In this document: in pieces, positions 1 through 5,690 of the stretch
Numbering within the stretch: the first letter of the stretch is position 1
Layout of the letters: the number at the start of each line of letters is the position of its first letter
Assembly: GCA_020050375.1 (NCBI GenBank)
Contig: JAGVKR010000625.1
Span: 1-5,690 of the forward strand
DNA from: Planctomycetales bacterium
GTDB taxonomy: Bacteria > Planctomycetota > Planctomycetia > Planctomycetales > Planctomycetaceae
Reading direction: 5' to 3'
Length of the DNA: 5,690 nt
Position numbers and translations under genes: made by a program
Notes under the pieces: model-generated
Seen by the model: only the letters and a program-made list of their open reading frames with translations
What the model was told of the DNA's origin: nothing
Databases searched by the model: none

Positions 1-2243
1 TTCTCGCGATCGACGTCGGCGAACAATTGCGGCGAGTTCGCCTTGTAGACCGTGAACAGGCCGGTCACCTGCGATTCTTTGTTGGCGACCTTGATCAGGT
101 TGTCGGTCTGCGTCTGGAGCGCGCCTAAGTTCACTCCCCCGCGGTCCTCGACCATCAACTTGAATCCCCCCGCCCGGCCCAGCCCGGAGACCGCCGGCGG
201 CGGAAAGACGTTGACGATCGCTTCAGGGACTTCGGCTGTGTACCGCTTGCGCAGCGTCGCGAGAATGTCGTCGGCGTGCAGGCCCGGCCCGCTCCGCTCG
301 CTGAAATCCTTGAGGATGATGAACATCGAGCCGAAGTTCGAGCCGTAGGCGCTCAGCATGAACGAGTTGCCCGCGACCGAATTGACGTTCTTGATCCCCG
401 GCGTTTCAAGCGCGATTTGCTCGATCTTGGCGATCACCGCCCGTGTCCGTCCCGCCGCCGCCGAATCGGGCAACTGCACGCTGGCCACCAGGTAGCCTTT
501 GTCCTGCGTGGGGATGAACCCGGTCGGCAGCCGTCCGTATTCCCAGTACGTCAGCAACAGCAATCCGCCGTACACGACGAGGACAACCGCCGGAATTCTC
601 AGCAGCTTGCCGATGATCCGCGTGTAGCCGCGCGTCGACAGGCGAAACGCCGCGTCGAACAACTCGAACAGCCAGCCCAGCAAGAGGTCGATCAACCACG
701 TCAGGGGATCGCGCTTGGCCGTCCGCGGACGGAGCAAGAGCGCGGCAAGCGCCGGGCTGAGCGTGAGCGAGTTGATTGTGGAAATGATTGTCGAGATGGC
801 GATCGTCAGGGCGAACTGCCGGAAGAACTGCCCGACGATCCCCGAGATGAACGCACAGGGAATGAACACCGCCGACAGAACCAGCCCCACGGCGATCACC
901 GGTCCCGAGACCTCTTCCATCGCCTTGACGGCCGCGACGCGTGGTGAGAGTCCCTTCTCGATATGGTGCTCGACCGCCTCGACCACCACGATCGCGTCGT
1001 CGACCACGATCCCGATGGCCAGCACCAGGCCGAACAGCGTGAGGTTGTTGAGGCTGAAGCCGACGCAGGCCATCGCCGCGAACGTGCCCACGATCGCCAC
1101 GGGGACGGCGATCAGCGGAATGACGGCCGCCCGCCAGCCTTTGAGGAAGATGAGCACGACGATCGCCACCAGAATGATCGCGTCACGGAGCGCGTAGAAG
1201 ACTTCGCGAATCGACTCGCGGATGAAGGGGGTCGTGTCGTAGCCCACTTCGTGGACGACCCCTTCGGGGAAATCGCGCGACAGCTCGTTCATCTTCGCTT
1301 TGACGAGATCGGCCGTTGCGAGCGCGTTGGCGTCTGGCAATTGGAAAATCGCGAGGCCCACGGTCGGCTTCCCGTCGAAGCGATTGGCGACATCCTGGCT
1401 GCGGGCCCCCAGCTCGACGCGGCCGATGTCTTTGATCCGAATCTTCACCCCGTGAGCGCCCGTGCGGACGATCACGTCTTCGAAGTCTTCCACCTGGACC
1501 AGTCGTCCCTTGGTGCTGAGCGGGATTTGCAGCAGTTGTCCGTCGACCGACGGGGGCTGCCCGATCTGCCCGAGGGCCACGGGAACGTTCTGCTCGCGCA
1601 GCGCGGCGATCACGTCGGAAACGGCCAGGTTCCGCACGGCCAGTTTGTTCGGATCGACCCAGATCCGCATGCTGTAATCGCGCTGCCCGAACACCAGCAC
1701 CTCGCTGATCCCCGGCAGGCGCGACAGCTCGTCCCGGATCCGCAACAGTGCGTAATTGCTGAGGTACAACTGGTCGTAACGGCCGTTGGGCGCATCGGCG
1801 GACGGGGGGGAATTCAGGCTGACCGTCAGCAGAATGTCAGGTGAGCGCTTCTTGGTCAAAACGCCCGTCTGTCGCACGACGTCGGGGAGCAGCGGGAGCG
1901 CCAGGGCGACCCGGTTCTGCACGAGAACCTGCGCCAGATTCAGATCAACCCCCGGCTTGAACGTGACGGTCAGCGTGTACGAACCGTCGTTCGTGCTCTG
2001 CGACGACATGTACAGCATGTCCTCGACCCCGTTCACGCGCTCTTCGATCGGCGCGGCGACCGTTTGGGCCACGACCTGGGCGCTGGCTCCGGGGTAGTTG
2101 CAATCGACCTGGACCGTGGGGGGCGCGACCGGCGGGTACTGCGCAATGGGCAGCGTCCAGACGGCGATCGCGCCGGCCAACGTGATCAATATCGACAGGA
2201 CCGCGGCAAAGATCGGGCGATCGATGAAAAACCGCGAGAACAC
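1..2243 (-). CDS. RND efflux pump inner-membrane permease, HAE-1 (AcrB/MexF-like) family, C-terminus beyond window
   Basis: Proton-driven inner-membrane pump of a tripartite efflux system that would export drugs or other amphiphiles through a periplasmic adaptor and an outer-membrane channel. 747 codons are visible; the family usually has about 1,030-1,060 residues, so roughly the last 300 lie off the left edge. The start is GTG at 2243: an in-frame TAG lies at 2328-2330, no ATG or TTG occurs between, and the resulting N-terminus, MFSRFFIDRPIFA, is the family hallmark (weak AGAGA ribosome site upstream). Visible in order: TM1 about residues 10-28; porter domain with YPGA (50-53) and the MYMSSQS-like stretch near 77-84; TM2-TM4 about 350-422; the paired acidic residues D415-D416 in GIVVDDAIVVVE, matching the proton-relay aspartates of AcrB TM4; TM5-TM6 to about 505; TM7 near 551-567; then the second porter half. 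The relay lysine of TM10 is outside the window. NGRYDQLYLSNYALL (153-167) resembles the MexF branch, but substrate cannot be told. It follows the adaptor gene after 84 bp. Confidence 0.96.
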   Translation of the reverse strand, partial: MFSRFFIDRPIFAAVLSILITLAGAIAVWTLPIAQYPPVAPPTVQVDCNYPGASAQVVAQTVAAPIEERVNGVEDMLYMSSQSTNDGSYTLTVTFKPGVDLNLAQVLVQNRVALALPLLPDVVRQTGVLTKKRSPDILLTVSLNSPPSADAPNGRYDQLYLSNYALLRIRDELSRLPGISEVLVFGQRDYSMRIWVDPNKLAVRNLAVSDVIAALREQNVPVALGQIGQPPSVDGQLLQIPLSTKGRLVQVEDFEDVIVRTGAHGVKIRIKDIGRVELGARSQDVANRFDGKPTVGLAIFQLPDANALATADLVKAKMNELSRDFPEGVVHEVGYDTTPFIRESIREVFYALRDAIILVAIVVLIFLKGWRAAVIPLIAVPVAIVGTFAAMACVGFSLNNLTLFGLVLAIGIVVDDAIVVVEAVEHHIEKGLSPRVAAVKAMEEVSGPVIAVGLVLSAVFIPCAFISGIVGQFFRQFALTIAISTIISTINSLTLSPALAALLLRPRTAKRDPLTWLIDLLLGWLFELFDAAFRLSTRGYTRIIGKLLRIPAVVLVVYGGLLLLTYWEYGRLPTGFIPTQDKGYLVASVQLPDSAAAGRTRAVIAKIEQIALETPGIKNVNSVAGNSFMLSAYGSNFGSMFIILKDFSERSGPGLHADDILATLRKRYTAEVPEAIVNVFPPPAVSGLGRAGGFKLMVEDRGGVNLGALQTQTDNLIKVANKESQVTGLFTVYKANSPQLFADVDRE

Positions 2244-2327
2244 GGCAAGGTCTCTGAAGGCGCGAGAAGACGACGAGCAGGCACGAAAAGAAGCAGATTC
2301 AAAGCACGCCAGCGAGGCAGGCCGGCG

Positions 2328-3581
2328 CTACCGCGCGCCGCCGTTGGCGTGAGCCGAAGCGCGAGGCGCATCCGGCTTCGAGGCGGCGACGCTCTCGGCA
2401 GGTTCGGCGGGTTTGGGAGTCACCTCGTCCTGGGGACGGATCCGTTGCAAGTTGGTCAGAACCACACGATCGCCCGCTTGCAGGCCCTCTTCGATGACCC
2501 GTCGATCTCCATCGAGCCATCCCACTTTCACTCGGCGGTATTCCACTTTGTTCTCATCGTTGACGATGTACACGAATCGCTGCCCCTTGTCGGTCCCGAG
2601 CGCTTCTTCGTGAACGAGCATAGCACTTTTCGGCTCGCCGATCGGCACTTGCAGGCGCACGAACAGACCGGGCGACAGCATCCCGTTGGCGTTGGTCAGC
2701 TCGGCCCGCGCGAGCAGCGTTCCGGTGGCGGCGTCGACCTGGTTGTCGACGAAATTGAACCGGGCGGTCAGCGTGTAGTCGCTTTCGTCGGCCAGCGCCA
2801 CCCGAATGGGGATGTCGGTGTCGCGGGCCGAAGCAATTTTCCCTTCCTGAATCAGCCGCTGCAGCCGCAACACGGTCCGCTCGTCCATGTCGAAATAGGC
2901 GTACATCGGATTGAGCGACACGATCTTGGCCAACGGAGTGACGTCGGCCTGCACGACATTTCCGATGTCGACGAGCTGCCGGCTGATCCGCCCGTTGATC
3001 TTGGCCGTGATGTAGCAGTTGCCGAGGTTGAGGGCGGCGAGATCCTTGGAGGCGACGGCGGCGGCTAGACCCGATTCGGCTTCGGCGCGGTCGAACATCA
3101 CCGTGTCGAAGTCTTCCTGCGAAATGGAACGCATCGTCAGCAGCTTCTGGGCGCGCTGCTCCTGTCCTTTGAGCTTTTCGACGCGGGCCGACAGTTGGGA
3201 GACGACCGCCACGTTCCGATCAAACTCGGCTTTGTAAGGTCGCGGGTCAATCTCGAACAGCGACTGGCCCGCACGAACGTCTTCCCCCTCTTTGAACAGG
3301 ATCTTGTCGAGATACCCGCTGACCCGCGGTCGAATCTCGACGGTTTCAACAGCGACGGTGCGGCCGGTGAACTCTTCGTGTTCAATCACCGACTTCACGA
3401 TTGGCGTCTCGACGACGACTTCGGTCGGTTTGGGCTTGGGTTTTTCCGCCGGCGCAGCCCCCCATTGACACCCCCCGAGGAACGCGGCCGTGACCGCCAG
3501 ACCAGCCACGCGCAACAAGTTCGGCGCAGACCATCGGCGGGACCGGCTTTGGGGTGTGATCCTTAACATATTTACTATCAT
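2328..3581 (-). CDS. RND efflux periplasmic adaptor lipoprotein (membrane fusion protein, AcrA/MexE-like)
   Basis: Periplasmic adaptor that joins the RND pump to an outer-membrane channel. The 417-residue product has a basic n-region (R13, R15, R16, R24), a hydrophobic core near 25-35 and a lipobox-like LGGC ending at C38, so it is probably lipid-anchored in the inner membrane. Domains follow the family order: first lipoyl half about 78-115 (EIRPRVSGYLDKILFKEG, then FEIDPRPY), alpha-helical hairpin about 116-185 (rich in Ala, Glu, Gln, Lys), second lipoyl half about 186-222 (ITAKINGRISR), beta-barrel about 225-312, and membrane-proximal domain about 315-388. An Ala/Pro/Ser-rich tail (389-417) is probably disordered. 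Start choice: ATG at 3581 or ATG at 3569 (residue 5); neither has a strong Shine-Dalgarno and both keep the signal peptide. The gene is first in an operon with the RND pump, read from the promoter at 3684-3711. Length and architecture are normal; substrate is unknown. Confidence 0.95.
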   Translation of the reverse strand: MIVNMLRITPQSRSRRWSAPNLLRVAGLAVTAAFLGGCQWGAAPAEKPKPKPTEVVVETPIVKSVIEHEEFTGRTVAVETVEIRPRVSGYLDKILFKEGEDVRAGQSLFEIDPRPYKAEFDRNVAVVSQLSARVEKLKGQEQRAQKLLTMRSISQEDFDTVMFDRAEAESGLAAAVASKDLAALNLGNCYITAKINGRISRQLVDIGNVVQADVTPLAKIVSLNPMYAYFDMDERTVLRLQRLIQEGKIASARDTDIPIRVALADESDYTLTARFNFVDNQVDAATGTLLARAELTNANGMLSPGLFVRLQVPIGEPKSAMLVHEEALGTDKGQRFVYIVNDENKVEYRRVKVGWLDGDRRVIEEGLQAGDRVVLTNLQRIRPQDEVTPKPAEPAESVAASKPDAPRASAHANGGAR

Positions 3582-3683
3582 TATCTTACGTTATCCGTTC
3601 GCCGTCGAAGCCCTGTCGGCCGGCTTTTTCCGCCGAAATCTGAGACTCTGACGGACGCGTCGATCTCTTTTCGTTAGCGCGCT

Positions 3684-3711
3684 ATTATAATCATAAGTAA
3701 CCCGATTTCAA
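3684..3711 (-). promoter_or_regulatory. Sigma70-type promoter of the efflux operon
   Basis: Read on the minus strand, TTGAAA (3706-3711) and a perfect TATAAT (3684-3689) are separated by 16 bp. Transcription would begin near 3677 and leave a leader of about 95 nt before the adaptor start. The surrounding sequence is locally AT-rich in an otherwise GC-rich window, which supports a real promoter. One of the two boxes, the -35, lies inside an inverted repeat (3698-3718), so repression by a dimeric regulator is plausible but not shown. Confidence 0.7.
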
Positions 3712-3718
3712 TGGGTTA
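3698..3718. promoter_or_regulatory. Candidate operator: inverted repeat overlapping the -35 box
   Basis: A perfect inverted repeat, TAACCC then 9 nt then GGGTTA, spans 21 bp and encloses the TTGAAA -35 element of the efflux promoter. Size, symmetry and placement fit a binding site for a dimeric repressor such as the TetR or MarR proteins that often control RND pumps. No regulator gene is in the window, so the link is inferred from position only. Confidence 0.4.
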
Positions 3719-3775
3719 TTGTCTGAGTTGGTCGCCATCGGTGTCTCGATTTGCGAATCTGGTTCCCGGTCCCTC

Positions 3776-3823
3776 GTTCCCAAGCTCCGCTTGGGAACGC
3801 CACATGCGAAGCTCCCGCTTCGC
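3776..3823. repeat. Twin REP-like palindromes
   Basis: Two perfect stem-loops sit side by side. The first is GTTCCCAAGC, loop TCC, GCTTGGGAAC (3776-3798; 10-bp stem, 3-nt loop). The second is GCGAAGC, loop TCCC, GCTTCGC (3806-3823; 7-bp stem, 4-nt loop), 7 nt downstream. A further GTTCCC occurs just upstream at 3762-3767. The GTTCCCAAGC-type hairpin is a motif I recall as dispersed in many bacterial genomes, including planctomycetes, and it is often miscalled as short proteins containing VPKLRLGT. It probably belongs to a REP/BIME-like family moved by a transposase encoded elsewhere. Lack of a T-run argues against a classical terminator. Confidence 0.7.
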
Positions 3824-3995
3824 GTCTCATCGAGTGGCTGTCGTCGGGAGCGCAGCGAAATCTCCAGCGAGTGCCCAATCATCCTCGTGCACTGGCGAAT
3901 CACCTCCACCGGTAGTCCGACAGGGCCGGGAGGCGTAGAATGCGCGCTGAGCCCATTGCGCCCCGGGCGGTCCATGCGGAGGGAGACCACCACAC

Positions 3996-4256
3996 ATGTT
4001 GTCACCCACCAGAGCCATCAAAGACCGCTTCTTGAAATACGCCACCGAGCTGCGCTTTCCGAAGTTGCTGGCGCTGGCAATCGCGCTGTTCACCGTCGAT
4101 CTCTTCATCCCGGATTTCATTCCCTTTGCGGATGAGATCCTGCTCGGACTGTTTGCCGCGCTGCTGGCTGTCTTGAAGAAGTCGCGCCGTGATCGCCGGG
4201 ACGCGCGCACGCAAAACCTGACGGACGGGGCCGTTTCGCCGAAGTCAGGAAAGTGA
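3996..4256 (+). CDS. Small two-helix membrane protein, DUF6116-like
   Basis: Encodes 86 residues of unknown function. Two hydrophobic segments, about residues 22-38 and 47-61, are joined by the short turn IPDFIPFADE (38-47), and a strongly basic tail begins KKSRRDRRDARTQ (61-73). The core pattern LRFPKLL, then a Phe-rich helix, then PDFIPFADEILLGL matches my recollection of the DUF6116 family of short bacterial proteins; I could not confirm this. By the positive-inside rule the basic stretches at both ends suggest a helical hairpin with both termini in the cytoplasm. The ATG at 3996 is preceded by GGAGGGAG (3978-3985) about 10-13 nt upstream, a slightly long but usable ribosome site. The gene stands alone: it is divergent from the efflux operon and convergent with mnmA, and its TGA stop shares its last base with a large inverted repeat. 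Confidence 0.75.
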   Translation: MLSPTRAIKDRFLKYATELRFPKLLALAIALFTVDLFIPDFIPFADEILLGLFAALLAVLKKSRRDRRDARTQNLTDGAVSPKSGK

Positions 4257-4358
4257 AACCACGAATCAGGCGAATCTAACGAATGAAGAAGGGAATTGGG
4301 GTGGTTGGCTCCGGGCTCATCTCCAGAGTCTCATTCGTATTCGTTTGATTCGTGGTTT
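4256..4358. repeat. Long imperfect inverted repeat with CGAAT units, possible bidirectional terminator
   Basis: The left arm (4256-4286) and right arm (4331-4358) are reverse complements over nearly their whole length. The outer 13 bp (AAACCACGAATCA) match exactly, inner blocks CGAAT and CGAATGA also match, and the differences are a 2-base mismatch and a 3-nt length change. The loop is about 44 nt. CGAAT recurs every 9 nt in the left arm (4262, 4271, 4280). It lies between the stop of the small membrane-protein gene and the stop of the convergent mnmA, where a hairpin in either transcript could end or protect both mRNAs. There is no clear U-tract, so intrinsic termination is uncertain; a miniature mobile or dispersed repeat is the alternative. 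Confidence 0.65.
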
Positions 4359-4359
4359 G

Positions 4360-4372
4360 CCTCTCTGAGAGG
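4360..4372. repeat. Short perfect hairpin downstream of mnmA
   Basis: CCTCTC T GAGAGG forms a compact palindrome, in practice a 5-bp stem with a 3-nt loop. It lies just outside the CGAAT inverted repeat and about 30 bp beyond the mnmA stop on the minus strand. It could add to 3' end formation, but it has no T-run and is short enough to be chance. Confidence 0.3.
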
Positions 4373-4402
4373 GTTCCACAAACCACGACGGTATCGTTGC
4401 GA

Positions 4403-5512
4403 CTACCGAATCCACCCGCCCCCCAGTACGCGGTCGCCGTCGTAGAGCACGACTGCCTGGCCGGGGGCCACGCCGAACTGCGGCTCTTCGAACGCGACGT
4501 GCATCACATCGTCACCGGTGAGCTTCACCTCGGCGTCCGCGCCTGCGTGGAGATAGCGGATCTTCGCCGTGCAATGGAACCGCTCGGGAACATCGTCGAC
4601 CAGCCAGTTGAGGCGGTGGGCTTCGAGCGCGTGACACGCGAGATCGTCATGCGTGCCGATCACCACCTGCCGGCTTTCGGGCCGCACGGCGACCACATAG
4701 CGCGGGGCGCCGAACGCGATACCGAGCCCGCGGCGCTGTCCGATCGTGAACTGCTCGTACCCCTCGTGCCGGCCGACGACCTGTCCGGCCGTGTCGACCA
4801 GCTCACCCGCCGTGTCACATTCACCCCGATACCGGCGGATGAAGCCGGCATAGTCCTGATCGGGGACGAAGCAGATCTCCTGGCTGTCGGGTTTGTCAGC
4901 GACGCGCAGACCCGCCTGGCGGGCGATGTCGCGGATCTCGTCTTTCGCGTAGATCCCCACCGGAAACAAAACGTGCTCCAGCAGGTCGCGCGGCAGGCCG
5001 AACAGAACGTACGACTGGTCCTTCCCTGGATCGACGCCCCGGACGAGCGCCGGCAGGCCTTCTCCCTCGGTCGGCACGAGCCGCGCGTAATGCCCGCTGG
5101 CGATTTTTTCGGCCCCCACTTGCCGGGCGAAATCCCACAGTTTGCCGAACTTGAGCCAGTTGTTGCACATCACGCACGGGTTGGGGGTCCGTCCGGCCAG
5201 ATACTCGTCGGCGAAATAGTCTTTGATCCGCCCGAACGCCTCGCGAAAATTGAGAGCGTGAAAGGGGATGTCGAGCCGATCGGCGACCCGCCGCGCATCG
5301 GCCGCGTCGCTGGCGCTGCAGCACCCCTGCTTGTGCGAATCGGGGGTGACGATCGCTAGCGGCCCCTGCGGCGCCGTGGCACAAGTCGTCTCTTCGGCCG
5401 CCCCCGAGCGCATGAACAGCCCGATGACGTCGTACCCCTGCTCGCGCAACAGGTACGCCGCCGCGGAGCTGTCGACTCCGCCGCTCATCGCCAGAACAAC
5501 GCGGGAGGACAT
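4403..5512 (-). CDS. mnmA: tRNA-specific 2-thiouridylase MnmA
   Basis: Cytoplasmic enzyme that adenylates and thiolates U34 of tRNA-Lys, -Glu and -Gln to give the s2U part of mnm5s2U, with sulfur delivered from a cysteine desulfurase relay. The 369-residue product is nearly the same length as E. coli MnmA (368). Seen in order: the ATP pyrophosphatase loop SGGVDSS (10-16), GLFMR (31-35), CCSASDAADARRVA (64-77), NPCVMCN (111-117) with the first catalytic cysteine C116, ASGHYAR (138-144), KDQSYVLFGL (164-173), DSQEICFVPD (209-218) with the second catalytic cysteine C214, and the C-terminal beta-barrel start FTIGQRRGLG (255-264) to VLGGGWIR at the end. C113 gives a C-x2-C pair. The start is ATG at 5512; a TTG at 5554 in the same frame would add 14 residues unlike the family and lies at the predicted transcription start. 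No strong Shine-Dalgarno precedes the ATG. The gene is monocistronic here. Confidence 0.97.
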   Translation of the reverse strand: MSSRVVLAMSGGVDSSAAAYLLREQGYDVIGLFMRSGAAEETTCATAPQGPLAIVTPDSHKQGCCSASDAADARRVADRLDIPFHALNFREAFGRIKDYFADEYLAGRTPNPCVMCNNWLKFGKLWDFARQVGAEKIASGHYARLVPTEGEGLPALVRGVDPGKDQSYVLFGLPRDLLEHVLFPVGIYAKDEIRDIARQAGLRVADKPDSQEICFVPDQDYAGFIRRYRGECDTAGELVDTAGQVVGRHEGYEQFTIGQRRGLGIAFGAPRYVVAVRPESRQVVIGTHDDLACHALEAHRLNWLVDDVPERFHCTAKIRYLHAGADAEVKLTGDDVMHVAFEEPQFGVAPGQAVVLYDGDRVLGGGWIR

Positions 5513-5559
5513 GGGGGGAGATTTCCGAGAGGGGCAGGAACGACGCAGGATCAACGGTC

Positions 5560-5588
5560 AGTGTAGGGACACGAGAAGCGGCCGCCAA
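5560..5588 (-). promoter_or_regulatory. Possible sigma70 promoter of mnmA
   Basis: On the minus strand TTGGCG (5583-5588) and TACACT (5560-5565) each match four of six consensus bases and stand exactly 17 bp apart. Transcription would begin near 5553, giving a leader of about 40 nt to the ATG at 5512. Position and spacing are good but the match is modest in GC-rich DNA. Confidence 0.4.
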
Positions 5589-5605
5589 GTTCGTAACCGT
5601 TCACA

Positions 5606-5690
5606 GCCCGGGGACTGGCTCATTTTTCCCGCGTCGCAGCGAGTGACGTTCGATATCGCTGCTGGGCGCGGTCCACCATTTTCCGGGAAA
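5606..5690. other. Right-edge intergenic stretch with a small inverted repeat
   Basis: I see no supportable gene. GCAGCGA (5636-5642) and TCGCTGC (5656-5662) form a perfect 7-bp inverted repeat with a 13-nt loop. CATTTTTCCCG (5621) and CATTTTCCGGG (5677) are near-direct repeats flanking it. One minus-strand frame is open from the window edge to a TGA at 5601-5603 (29 codons), but its peptide is Arg/Ser-rich and matches no family I know. A dispersed repeat or the end of an upstream gene are both possible. Confidence 0.35.

Larger units (their letters stand above)
3582..3995. other. Divergent intergenic region between efflux operon and small membrane-protein gene
   Basis: About 414 bp with no gene I can support. 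From the left it holds a leader of about 95 nt for the adaptor gene (minus strand), a sigma70-like promoter with an overlapping palindrome (3684-3718), then two adjacent perfect hairpins (3776-3823), and finally a stretch of about 170 bp (3824-3995) with only a possible ribosome site, GGAGGGAG at 3978-3985, for the plus-strand gene. A TAGAAT at 3936-3941 could serve as a -10 box for that gene, but no convincing -35 accompanies it. Small open frames crossing this region read through the hairpins and give low-complexity peptides, so I treat them as non-coding. Confidence 0.7.

Noticed and set aside
276..1844. Long plus-strand open frames (223 and 293 codons) opposite the RND pump
   Set aside because: They are antisense to a clearly recognised RND gene, are rich in Arg, Asp, Gln and His as expected from reading GC-biased codons backwards, and match no family.
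2064..3068. 334-codon plus-strand frame opposite the adaptor and pump start
   Set aside because: It spans the junction of two well-supported minus-strand genes and has antisense-type composition.
3936..3941. TAGAAT as a -10 box for the small membrane-protein gene
   Set aside because: No recognisable -35 lies 15-19 bp upstream, so a promoter call would rest on one hexamer.
3691..4210. Minus- and plus-strand frames of about 75-138 codons across the intergenic region
   Set aside because: They run through the REP-like hairpins or oppose the small membrane-protein gene, lack good ribosome sites and give peptides typical of translated repeats.
4352..5359. 335-codon plus-strand frame opposite mnmA
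   Set aside because: It is antisense to mnmA, whose catalytic motifs are intact; the frame reflects codon bias only.
5513..5554. Extended mnmA start at TTG 5554
   Set aside because: The extra 14 residues precede the usual MnmA N-terminus, TTG is a weak start, and the predicted transcription start is near 5553; ATG at 5512 gives the normal length.
1..5690. CRISPR array, tRNA, rRNA or insertion-sequence transposase
   Set aside because: I saw no regularly spaced direct repeats with spacers, no tRNA-like cloverleaf arms and no transposase motif on either strand.

Overview
The window looks like a piece of a GC-rich Gram-negative chromosome, most likely a planctomycete. This rests on overall style: strong G/C third-position bias, a lipoprotein-type RND adaptor with a signal peptide, an MnmA of the C-x2-C type, and intergenic hairpin repeats of a kind I associate with planctomycete genomes. 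No rRNA or phylogenetic marker is present, so the assignment is an inference.

Left part (1-3711, minus strand): a two-gene efflux operon. A strong sigma70-type promoter (TTGAAA, 16 bp, TATAAT) at 3684-3711 is followed by a leader of about 95 nt, then a periplasmic adaptor lipoprotein (membrane fusion protein, 2328-3581), then an RND inner-membrane pump of the HAE-1 family (1-2243) that runs off the left edge. A perfect 6-bp inverted repeat overlaps the -35 box and is a candidate operator. No outer-membrane channel and no regulator gene lie inside the window.

Middle (3582-3995 and 3996-4256): a divergent intergenic region of about 414 bp holds the efflux promoter and a pair of REP-like hairpins. 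It then leads into a short plus-strand gene for an 86-residue protein with two hydrophobic segments that resembles the DUF6116 family. Its stop codon touches a long imperfect inverted repeat (4256-4358) built from CGAAT units, which sits between this gene and the convergent mnmA.

Right part (4403-5512, minus strand): a complete mnmA gene for the tRNA U34 2-thiouridylase. Its ATG at 5512 is preferred over an upstream TTG, and a plausible promoter lies at 5560-5588. The remaining bases to 5690 show no supportable gene but contain a small inverted repeat and repeat-like sequence.

The adaptor and pump clearly work together. The small membrane protein and mnmA look like unrelated housekeeping or orphan neighbours. 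I found no clear sign of a previously undescribed system. The best second-look items are the operator-like palindrome, the CGAAT inverted repeat, the REP-like pair and the MnmA cysteine arrangement.
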